Shown: positions 1-4,940 of the stretch, in pieces
How positions within the stretch are numbered: position 1 is the stretch's first letter
Layout of the letters: the number at the start of each line of letters is the position of its first letter
Source: an uncultured Eubacteriales bacterium
GTDB lineage: Bacteria > Bacillota > Clostridia > Oscillospirales > Oscillospiraceae
NCBI GenBank assembly: GCA_900554275.1
Contig: USGS01000085.1
Location: forward strand, 1-5,404
Direction of reading: 5' to 3'
Length of the DNA stretch: 5,404 nucleotides
The notes under the pieces: model-generated
Databases searched by the model: none
Seen by the model: only the letters and a program-made list of their open reading frames with translations
What the model was told of the DNA's origin: nothing
Made by a program: the position numbers and the translations under genes

Positions 1-483
1 ATCAGAACGGCCATGCGTTCGAGCTGGGCCACAAAGATGCGAAGCTGGTGGCGGACTCCGACAGCCTGTTTGTGAAGATCACGGTGGCCGGCAACTACGA
101 GCTGAGCAAGGTCACGCAGAACGGTATGACCACCTATGCACTGACAGTGCCGACGGTGTGGGAGATCACACTGGAGAAGGCTGACGGCAGCAAGGCTAAT
201 TACCACGATCTGGCGGCGGCAGCAGCTGACGCCAAGACCGGCGACACCATCGTTGTGAACAGCAGCGTGAAGATGACCGGCAACATCAGCATCAGCAGCG
301 CCAAGACGCTGACCATCAAGGGCGCGGGACTGATCGATCAGAACGGCCATGCGTTCGAGCTGGGCCACAAAGATGCGAAGCTGGTGGCGGACTCCGACAG
401 CCTGTTTGTGAAGGTCACGGTTGCCGGCGGCTATGAAGTGAGCAGGGTCACGCAGGGTGAAATGACCGCCTACATCGTAAAAG
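1..483 (+). repeat. Tandem 336-bp (112-codon) protein repeat, one partial and one full copy
   Basis: Bases 1-77 are identical to 337-413, at an offset of exactly 336 bases. In-frame similarity continues to about 147/483: for example VTQNGMTTY in copy one matches VTQGEMTAY in copy two. Copy one is cut by the window edge and probably has more copies upstream. Identity at the DNA level in one half of the unit and divergence in the other suggests recent duplication or gene conversion confined to the first half. Confidence 0.85.
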
Positions 484-950
484 TCAAGAGCAGCGACGAC
501 GATGATGACCACGGCGGTGGCGGCGGTGGCGGAGGCTACACCGGGAACTACATCTATCTGGATGTTCAGCCTTCCGGTATCAACGCCAAGCAGCTGCAGA
601 CCGCGGTGCGTAAGTACTTCGGTGACAGCAGCGCGGAGGTGACCGTCAACAGCGGCCTGACCGCTTCCGGCCTGGTGGCCAACGGTGCCAGCATCTACGT
701 GAGCGGCAGCAGAGCAGGCAGCTACACTGTTATCATCATGGGCGATACCAACTGCAACGGCAAGACCGACTCCGGTGATGCCGTGAAGATGCGAAACCAC
801 TACTTCGGCACGGCACAGCTTACCGGTGCGGCGCTGGAGGCGGCGGATATGAACCGCAACGGCAAGGTGGATTCCGGTGATGCGGTGAAGAACAGAGTGA
901 AGTACCAGAATTGGGGCGGCTATAGCTCCACATTGAAGATCACTGTCTGA
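1..950 (+). CDS. Dockerin-bearing secreted repeat protein, C-terminal part (5' truncated by window edge)
   Basis: The reading frame is already open at the left edge (first full codon at base 3), so the true start and any signal peptide lie outside. GTG at 48 is inside a repeat and is not the start. In order: the end of one repeat unit (to about 147); a complete 112-residue unit (148-483) with a beta-helix-like pattern (YHDLAAAAADAKTGDTIVV, then TGNISISSAKTLTIKG); an Asp5-His-Gly8 linker (about 496-537); a small beta domain (about 541-740); and a type I dockerin (about 741-920). The dockerin has two calcium loops, DTNCNGKTDSGD (744-779) and DMNRNGKVDSGD (846-881), each with D/N/N/D/D at positions 1, 3, 5, 9 and 12. 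Dockerins bind cohesin domains, so the protein is probably extracellular and held in a complex or on the surface. The helix after each loop (AVKMRNHYF, AVKNRVKYQ) lacks the usual Leu-rich pattern, so cohesin specificity is open. The dockerin call is strong; the adhesin role is inferred. Confidence 0.85.
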   Translation, partial: QNGHAFELGHKDAKLVADSDSLFVKITVAGNYELSKVTQNGMTTYALTVPTVWEITLEKADGSKANYHDLAAAAADAKTGDTIVVNSSVKMTGNISISSAKTLTIKGAGLIDQNGHAFELGHKDAKLVADSDSLFVKVTVAGGYEVSRVTQGEMTAYIVKVKSSDDDDDHGGGGGGGGYTGNYIYLDVQPSGINAKQLQTAVRKYFGDSSAEVTVNSGLTASGLVANGASIYVSGSRAGSYTVIIMGDTNCNGKTDSGDAVKMRNHYFGTAQLTGAALEAADMNRNGKVDSGDAVKNRVKYQNWGGYSSTLKITV

Positions 951-985
951 TCCTTTCCCAGCGTAAACTTATATTTAGCGGTATA

Positions 986-1024
986 TCCCGCACGCCGGGC
1001 CGCAGATGAGGCCCGGCGGCGGGA
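986..1024 (+). other. Strong intergenic hairpin without T-tract
   Basis: CGCCGGGCC (993-1001) pairs perfectly with GGCCCGGCG (1010-1018) around the loop GCAGATGA. The stem extends outward by TCCCGC (986-991) against GCGGGA (1019-1024) with A992 bulged, giving about 15 base pairs, mostly G-C. It lies between the stop of the dockerin gene and the start of the FIVAR membrane protein gene. The bases after it (GGCCGTATCATG) hold no T-run, so it is not a canonical intrinsic terminator. It could terminate poorly, block 3' exonucleases, or separate the expression levels of the two genes. Confidence 0.7.
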
Positions 1025-1044
1025 GGCCGTATCATGATCGAATT

Positions 1045-1050
1045 GAGAGG
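1045..1050 (+). promoter_or_regulatory. Ribosome binding site for the FIVAR membrane protein
   Basis: GAGAGG lies 8 bases before ATG 1059. It decides between two nearby ATGs: the one at 1052 is only 1 base from the site and opens a frame that stops after 29 codons, whereas 1059 is properly spaced and begins with a signal peptide. Confidence 0.7.
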
Positions 1051-1058
1051 TATGAAAT

Positions 1059-2063
1059 ATGAAGGGATTGAAGAAGGGGCTGGCGATGCTGCTGGTACTG
1101 GTCGCCTGCCTGGCACTGACCACAATGGCCTTCGCCGCTGAGTATACGGTGCGGCCCGGCAGCAGCATCCGCGTATCTCTGACCCAGAGCGGTAACGGAG
1201 GCATTGACGGCAATGTGACGGTCAGCGGTGATGCATCTGTTACCTACACCAGCAGTGAAGCCGGCGGCGTTACCAGCGGCGGCAAGTTCTATCTGTACAA
1301 CAGCGGCGCCAAGACCGTGACCGCGCTGGTGGGAGCGCCCAGCGGCGCCAAGATGGGTGATGTGTATACCGTGACCTTTACCTATAACGCGTATGACGCT
1401 GACGGCAACGACAGCGGTACGCAGACGGTGGTAAAGACCGTGACGGTGGGTGACAAGGACTCCTCGCCTGACGGCATCGGCGGCGGTACCGGCGTTGTGG
1501 ACACCACGGAGCTGGAGAAGAAGATCCAGGAAGCCAAGGATCTGAACCCCAACGACTATAGCAAGGAGCGGTGGGATGCGCTGCAGGATGCACTGGCTAA
1601 GGCAGAGGAAGCGCTGAACAGCAAGAAGCAGTCTGACATCGACGCGGCATTGAAGGAACTGACGGAAGCCCTGAACGCCATGCAGAAGATCGACTACACG
1701 GCACTGGATAAGGCACTGGCCGATGCCAACGCCATGGGCGGCGACAACAAGGTCAACAGCCTGTGGCTGGCGCTGGCCGATGCGCTGAAGCGCGCGGACG
1801 AGGTACGCAGAACCGGCGATCAGGCGGCTGTGGACGCCTTGGCCGATGAGATCAGCGGTCTGCTGGAGCAGCTGCTGGCCAACACCGCCAACGGCGAGTC
1901 CTGCAACATCGGTTCGCACAAGGTATGGCCGATCCTGTTCTTTGTCAGCTTCGCCGTGAACCTGATGCTGACCTTTGTGATCGTCAAGAATGTAAACCGC
2001 CGCAAGCGGAATCGGAAGGATTCTACCCCGCTGGTGGATTACGACATCTCTGACGATGAATAA
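1059..2063 (+). CDS. Type I membrane protein with Ig/cohesin-like domain and two FIVAR-like repeats
   Basis: 334 residues. A signal peptide (residues 1-26, KGLKK then a Leu/Val/Ala core, cleavage after AFA) is followed by a beta-rich domain (about 28-131) that ends in GDVYTVTFTYN and KTVTV. This pattern resembles bacterial Ig-like or short cohesin-like domains. A Gly-rich hinge (about 137-146) leads to two helical repeats (about 147-212 and 212-276) of FIVAR type: ELEKKIQEAKDLNPNDYS, then RWDALQDALAKAEEALNS. A transmembrane helix (about 289-311), a basic stop-transfer stretch (NRRKRNRK) and an acidic cytoplasmic tail (DYDISDDE) follow. It therefore has its N-terminus outside. There is no LPXTG motif, so anchoring is by the membrane helix, not sortase. 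Its place directly after a dockerin gene makes it a candidate docking partner, but at about 105 residues the beta domain is short for a classical cohesin of about 140. A display or adhesion role is inferred; no enzyme motif is seen. Confidence 0.8.
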   Translation: MKGLKKGLAMLLVLVACLALTTMAFAAEYTVRPGSSIRVSLTQSGNGGIDGNVTVSGDASVTYTSSEAGGVTSGGKFYLYNSGAKTVTALVGAPSGAKMGDVYTVTFTYNAYDADGNDSGTQTVVKTVTVGDKDSSPDGIGGGTGVVDTTELEKKIQEAKDLNPNDYSKERWDALQDALAKAEEALNSKKQSDIDAALKELTEALNAMQKIDYTALDKALADANAMGGDNKVNSLWLALADALKRADEVRRTGDQAAVDALADEISGLLEQLLANTANGESCNIGSHKVWPILFFVSFAVNLMLTFVIVKNVNRRKRNRKDSTPLVDYDISDDE

Positions 2064-2094
2064 GACGTTTGCCTTAAAAATATGACGCACAGAG

Positions 2095-2124
2095 ACCCCA
2101 GCGCCCTGCAAAGGGTGCTGGGGT
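2095..2124 (+). other. Intergenic hairpin with GCAA tetraloop
   Basis: ACCCCAGCGCCCT (2095-2107) pairs with AGGGTGCTGGGGT (2112-2124) around GCAA, a GNRA-type tetraloop. The stem is 13 base pairs with a single G-U wobble (G2103 with T2116). The next bases (GGAAGTGCCATTACGAC) have no T-tract. It sits between the FIVAR gene and the HD-GYP/EAL-like gene, and ends 17 bases before the ribosome binding site of the latter. An intrinsic terminator without T-run, an mRNA stabiliser or a processing site are all possible. Confidence 0.7.
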
Positions 2125-2141
2125 GGAAGTGCCATTACGAC

Positions 2142-2147
2142 AAGGAG
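2142..2147 (+). promoter_or_regulatory. Ribosome binding site that fixes the GTG start at 2155
   Basis: AAGGAG lies 7 bases before GTG 2155. No ATG in this frame is closer to the site, so it supports the GTG start of the HD-GYP/EAL-like protein. Confidence 0.7.
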
Positions 2148-2154
2148 TACGACA

Positions 2155-3612
2155 GTGGCGGAACAGAACTGGAAACGGAAGGAATACGAGACATGGGACG
2201 AGGCGTTCCGTGGACTTGCCCCCGCCGTGCGGCAGCAGTCGGTGCGTGTGGCGGCCTATACGCAGGTGCTGTTTGTACAGGCCTGTGCCGATGGATATGG
2301 GAAGGACTCGCCTGACGGTGCGCAGGAGATGGATGGACAGTTCGCTGATGTGGCCTATAAATGCGGTATGTACCACCAGCTGGGCAAGGCGCTTGTGCCG
2401 CCGGAATACCAGCTGTGGCGCAGCGATTTTACGGCGGAGGAAATGGCGGTGTACCGGAAGTACACCTCTGACGGCCGCCAGCTGATCGCCTCGCTTCAGG
2501 AGCGTGGGCTGTCCGCCAGAGAGCGGCGCACCGGCACGGAGGAAACGCTGGAAACGGACAACATCCCCTGGCGGATGCAGCGGGAGAGCTGCCAGCAGCA
2601 CATGGAGCGCTGGAACGGCAGCGGCTATCCAGAAGGACGGCAGGGCACGGACATCAGTCCCATCGCCCGCATCGTGGGGCTGGCCAAGGAATTGGACAGG
2701 CTGTCCGCCGAGACGAAGTCTGAGGAGCCTTTTGGCGAGGCCTTCGACGCGCTGTGCGCCAACGGCGGCGTTCTGTGGGATCCGGCACTGATCGAGGTGC
2801 TGCACCGCTGCCGCAGCAAATGCCGGGATGTGTACCGCAAGTACATACACTACACCATGACGCTGCCCAAGACCATCCCCCTGGTGGACAAGCGGAAGGA
2901 TCGTGTCATGGGACTGCACTACCGGCCCATGGTGGCGGCGCGGGACGGAAGGCCGGTGCTGTACGAGGCAGTGCCATGGTTCGGCGGCATCGCCGGACGG
3001 CCCGGCGAGACGGAGAGCATGGACGCGCTGGCGGATGTGCTGCACCGGACAGAGATGACGGCGGATGTGTCGTTCTATCTGCTGTACGAGGCGGCGGACG
3101 CGCTGCTGCGTATCCGTAACTGCCAGCTGGACGTGAAGGCCATCCTCATGCCCCTGCTGCCGGATTTCTGGCGCGCCAACCATCTCCAGCAGTTTGCCGC
3201 GCTGTTTGATGACCAGCCGGTGAACAAGGCGGAGCTGTGGCTGGCGGTATCGGCGGAGTATGCGGCGGCGGCCGGTAAGGGCGCGCGCGAACTGCTGAGC
3301 CGGTATATCCGCAGCGGCCTGACGCTGGTGCTGGACGGCTGGGACCCGGCGGCGCTGCCGCTGGAGCAGGTGCAAACCATCGGCTTTACCCACCTGCGGC
3401 TGCGGCGGGAGCTGTATCTGCAGCAGGAGACGGCCAACACCATGATGGCGCTGGCGCAGAGCGGCATGACGCTGCTGGGCGGGAACGCCGACAGCGCCGA
3501 CGTGATGGACTGGCTCACCGCTTGCGGCGTGGCCGCCATGAGCGGCCCGATGACCGGCGTGCCGGTAGACGAAGACGAGATGATCCGCGACTGTCTGGTG
3601 CGGGAGCGCTGA
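2155..3612 (+). CDS. Degenerate HD-GYP / degenerate EAL fusion protein (probable non-catalytic cyclic-di-GMP-type regulator)
   Basis: 485 residues, soluble, with no signal peptide or membrane helix. The N-terminal half (about 34-225) follows HD-GYP: VAYKCGMYHQLGKALVPPEY, then FTAEEMAVYRKYTSDG, then HMERWNGSGYPEG (149-161) and ISPIARIVGLAKELDRLSA. The GYP motif is intact, but the HD pair is HQ (74-75), the KHP histidine is Tyr (103), and HHE is HME (149-151). The C-terminal half (about 250-478) follows EAL: LHYRPMVAARDGRPVLYEAV (EAL is EAV, 271-273), SGLTLVLDGWDPA (DD is DG, 394-395), HLRLRR where KID is expected, and LLGGNAD where AEGVE is expected. Most metal and catalytic residues of both phosphodiesterase types are thus missing. 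In HD-GYP and EAL families, dead domains often act as nucleotide sensors or protein-binding scaffolds, so that role is inferred here. It lies 31 bases before a TasA-like membrane protein gene, which suggests control of matrix assembly. Both fold calls rest on motif reading alone. Confidence 0.75.
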   Translation: MAEQNWKRKEYETWDEAFRGLAPAVRQQSVRVAAYTQVLFVQACADGYGKDSPDGAQEMDGQFADVAYKCGMYHQLGKALVPPEYQLWRSDFTAEEMAVYRKYTSDGRQLIASLQERGLSARERRTGTEETLETDNIPWRMQRESCQQHMERWNGSGYPEGRQGTDISPIARIVGLAKELDRLSAETKSEEPFGEAFDALCANGGVLWDPALIEVLHRCRSKCRDVYRKYIHYTMTLPKTIPLVDKRKDRVMGLHYRPMVAARDGRPVLYEAVPWFGGIAGRPGETESMDALADVLHRTEMTADVSFYLLYEAADALLRIRNCQLDVKAILMPLLPDFWRANHLQQFAALFDDQPVNKAELWLAVSAEYAAAAGKGARELLSRYIRSGLTLVLDGWDPAALPLEQVQTIGFTHLRLRRELYLQQETANTMMALAQSGMTLLGGNADSADVMDWLTACGVAAMSGPMTGVPVDEDEMIRDCLVRER

Positions 3613-3624
3613 GACAGCGGAGTG

Positions 3625-3633
3625 AAGGGAGGG
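3625..3633 (+). promoter_or_regulatory. Ribosome binding site that fixes the TTG start at 3644
   Basis: AAGGGAGGG lies 10 bases before TTG 3644. An in-frame TGA at 3623-3625 excludes any start further upstream, and the next in-frame ATG is far downstream (codon 78). The rare TTG start is therefore well supported. The site overlaps the end of the short 31-base gap after the upstream gene, consistent with cotranscription. Confidence 0.75.
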
Positions 3634-3643
3634 CGGACAGACC

Positions 3644-4807
3644 TTGGCTGGGCCATTTGACCACATACCGGAGGAGGTAAAGCGGGCGGCAGCCGAGGAC
3701 GCCGCCCCGAAGACCGGCGGGACGAAGACCGCGAAGCGTCCGCCGGAGGACAAGCCGCCGACGGGCGGCGAGAAGAAGCAGAAGCGGCTTTTTAAGTATA
3801 GGCGCGCCAACACCGTCCTCACCGAGGATCAGGTGAAGGAGATCAAGGCGGGGCGCAAAAAGCTCCGCCGGGAGATGAAGCAGCAGCACATCTACTCCAA
3901 AAAGGAGTTCGAGCTGACCGCCTCCAGCCTGGGCCTGTATTTTGACAAAAACAAGCACCCATTCCTGTTTTGGCTGTGGCGGCACTGGTTGGGCGCGCTG
4001 CTGGGTGCGCTGGCGGCGTTTCTGTCGGTCATGCTGGTTTTCGCGGGTGTGCAGAGGATGCGCGGGCATTTCACCATCAACATGACAGACGATATGTTCC
4101 GCGAGGGCTTTACCTTGTCTGAAACAGTGGGCTTCGAGAACCCGACAACGTACCTGTTTGCCAATCCCGCACAGGACGTGCCGTGCGTGTCCATCAGCCA
4201 GCTGCCGCTGGACCTGGACGAAGTCGACGGTGAGCATAACGATCTGTATTTCGCCTATACGTTCTACCTTCGGAACGAGGGTGAAAGCACCGTGGGCTAT
4301 AACTGGAGCATGAACATCACACGGGAGACACAGAACCTTTCCAGCGCGGCTTGGGCGATGGTGTTTGAGGACGGACAGATGCGTTTCTATGCAAAGGCGG
4401 CCGTTGACGGACAGTCGGAAGCGCTGCCGGCACTGGGGGACGACACGAAGGGTTATCCCAATCTCAGTATTCGGGAATTAGCGGCAGGCAGCGACCAGTT
4501 CCAGGAGGTAAAGACCGTGGGGCAGATCACATACTGGCGCGTGATACCTGACGCGTTTGAGACGGACACCCGTATTACCTCCGGAAAGCAGGAGAATGTA
4601 GCGCCCGACGAGGTACATAAGTACACGGTCGTTCTCTGGCTGGAGGGCGATGATCCCGAAGCGACAGACGAAATGATAGGCGGACATCTGGGCGTGGAAA
4701 TGGATTTCCGGCTGATGAGCGAGCCGGACGATAAGGACGCCCACGATGGTATTTTTGAGGGCTGGACAGACCTGTGGCAGGCGCTGTTTTCCAGCGATCA
4801 AGCATGA
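3644..4807 (+). CDS. Type II membrane protein with exported TasA/camelysin-like domain
   Basis: 387 residues from a TTG start. Residues 1-114 form a charged, Lys/Arg/Pro-rich region that should be cytoplasmic (KTAKRPPEDKPP; GRKKLRREMKQQ at 70-81). One hydrophobic helix follows (about 115-136, LGALLGALAAFLSVMLVFAG). The remaining 250 residues should be outside. This domain begins with paired-strand sequence (SISQLPLDLDE; LYFAYTFYLRNEGESTVGYN) and closes with HKYTVVLWLEGDDPE (325-339) and IGGHLGVEMDF (345-355). That closing pattern recurs, as I remember it, in TasA/camelysin-like and SipW-type proteins of clostridia. Unlike those, it has no cleavable signal and stays membrane-held. It follows the HD-GYP/EAL-like gene closely and precedes a secreted TasA-like gene, so it may anchor or nucleate a surface fibre; this is inference. 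The long basic cytoplasmic part could contact the upstream regulator. The topology is more certain than the fold. Confidence 0.7.
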   Translation: MAGPFDHIPEEVKRAAAEDAAPKTGGTKTAKRPPEDKPPTGGEKKQKRLFKYRRANTVLTEDQVKEIKAGRKKLRREMKQQHIYSKKEFELTASSLGLYFDKNKHPFLFWLWRHWLGALLGALAAFLSVMLVFAGVQRMRGHFTINMTDDMFREGFTLSETVGFENPTTYLFANPAQDVPCVSISQLPLDLDEVDGEHNDLYFAYTFYLRNEGESTVGYNWSMNITRETQNLSSAAWAMVFEDGQMRFYAKAAVDGQSEALPALGDDTKGYPNLSIRELAAGSDQFQEVKTVGQITYWRVIPDAFETDTRITSGKQENVAPDEVHKYTVVLWLEGDDPEATDEMIGGHLGVEMDFRLMSEPDDKDAHDGIFEGWTDLWQALFSSDQA

Positions 4808-4849
4808 GACATTGCGACTGATAAAATTCCGGCGCCAACGAGCTTAGAC

Positions 4850-4881
4850 TTGAGCTTGGGGGATGGCTGTTGATATATGAT
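4850..4881 (+). promoter_or_regulatory. Possible sigma-A-type promoter for the TasA-like gene
   Basis: TTGAGC (4850-4855) matches TTGACA at 4 of 6 bases. Downstream is an AT-rich element containing TATATG (4874-4879, spacing 18) and overlapping TATGAT (4876-4881, 5 of 6 matches but spacing 20). This is the only convincingly AT-rich stretch in the 133-base gap. Transcription would begin at about 4886-4889, just before the palindrome at 4891. The spacing is not ideal, so this is tentative. Confidence 0.35.
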
Positions 4882-4890
4882 CCATAGCGC

Positions 4891-4912
4891 TTGGCAGGCG
4901 ACTGCCTGCCAA
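4891..4912 (+). other. Perfect 9-bp inverted repeat, loop GACT, in the leader of the TasA-like gene
   Basis: TTGGCAGGC (4891-4899) and GCCTGCCAA (4904-4912) are exact inverse complements around GACT. No T-tract follows (TAACAACTCTCG), so termination is unlikely. It lies 28 bases before ATG 4941 and immediately after a candidate promoter. It could be an operator bound by a dimeric repressor or a stable 5' hairpin protecting the mRNA. It leaves the ribosome binding site free. Confidence 0.7.
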
Positions 4913-4924
4913 TAACAACTCTCG

Positions 4925-4931
4925 AAAGGAG
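4925..4931 (+). promoter_or_regulatory. Ribosome binding site of the TasA-like gene
   Basis: AAAGGAG lies 9 bases before ATG 4941, near-optimal spacing for a well-translated gene. Confidence 0.75.
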
Positions 4932-4940
4932 TACGTGAGA

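Noticed and set aside
1..483. CRISPR array
   Set aside because: The repeats are 336 bases long, in frame and protein-coding.
48..950. GTG at 48 as the start of the dockerin gene
   Set aside because: The frame is open to base 3 and the codons before 48 match the second repeat copy exactly, so the gene begins outside the window.
986..1024. Canonical intrinsic terminator
   Set aside because: The stem is strong but no T-tract follows; the same applies to the hairpins at 2095 and 4891.
1052..1141. ATG at 1052 as an alternative start or small overlapping gene
   Set aside because: It is only 1 base from the ribosome site and its frame stops after 29 codons with no signal-like sequence.
2050..2080. 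Promoter for the HD-GYP/EAL-like gene (CTGACG and the A-rich stretch TTAAAAA)
   Set aside because: The -10 element is poor (TTAAAA or TAAAAA), the spacing is 18-19, and half lies within the upstream coding sequence. The match is too weak to annotate.
1032..2135. Long minus-strand open frame (367 codons) opposite the FIVAR gene
   Set aside because: It runs antisense to a gene with a clear signal peptide, repeats and membrane helix. Its translation is His/Gln/Val/Leu-rich with no domain pattern, as expected of a shadow in GC-rich DNA.
2074..3822. 582-codon minus-strand open frame opposite the HD-GYP/EAL-like gene
   Set aside because: The + strand shows recognisable motifs, a good ribosome site and consistent codon use. 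The antisense product is Arg/His/Pro-rich and featureless.
3515..4237. 240-codon minus-strand open frame across the gene 3/4 junction
   Set aside because: It overlaps two well-supported + strand genes and its translation has no recognisable domain.
4808..4940. Cyclic-di-GMP riboswitch upstream of the TasA-like gene
   Set aside because: The gap and those before genes 2 and 3 were read for the conserved GEMM-type segments (such as GGGACGCAAAGC) and none were found; the gap holds only a candidate promoter and a simple palindrome.
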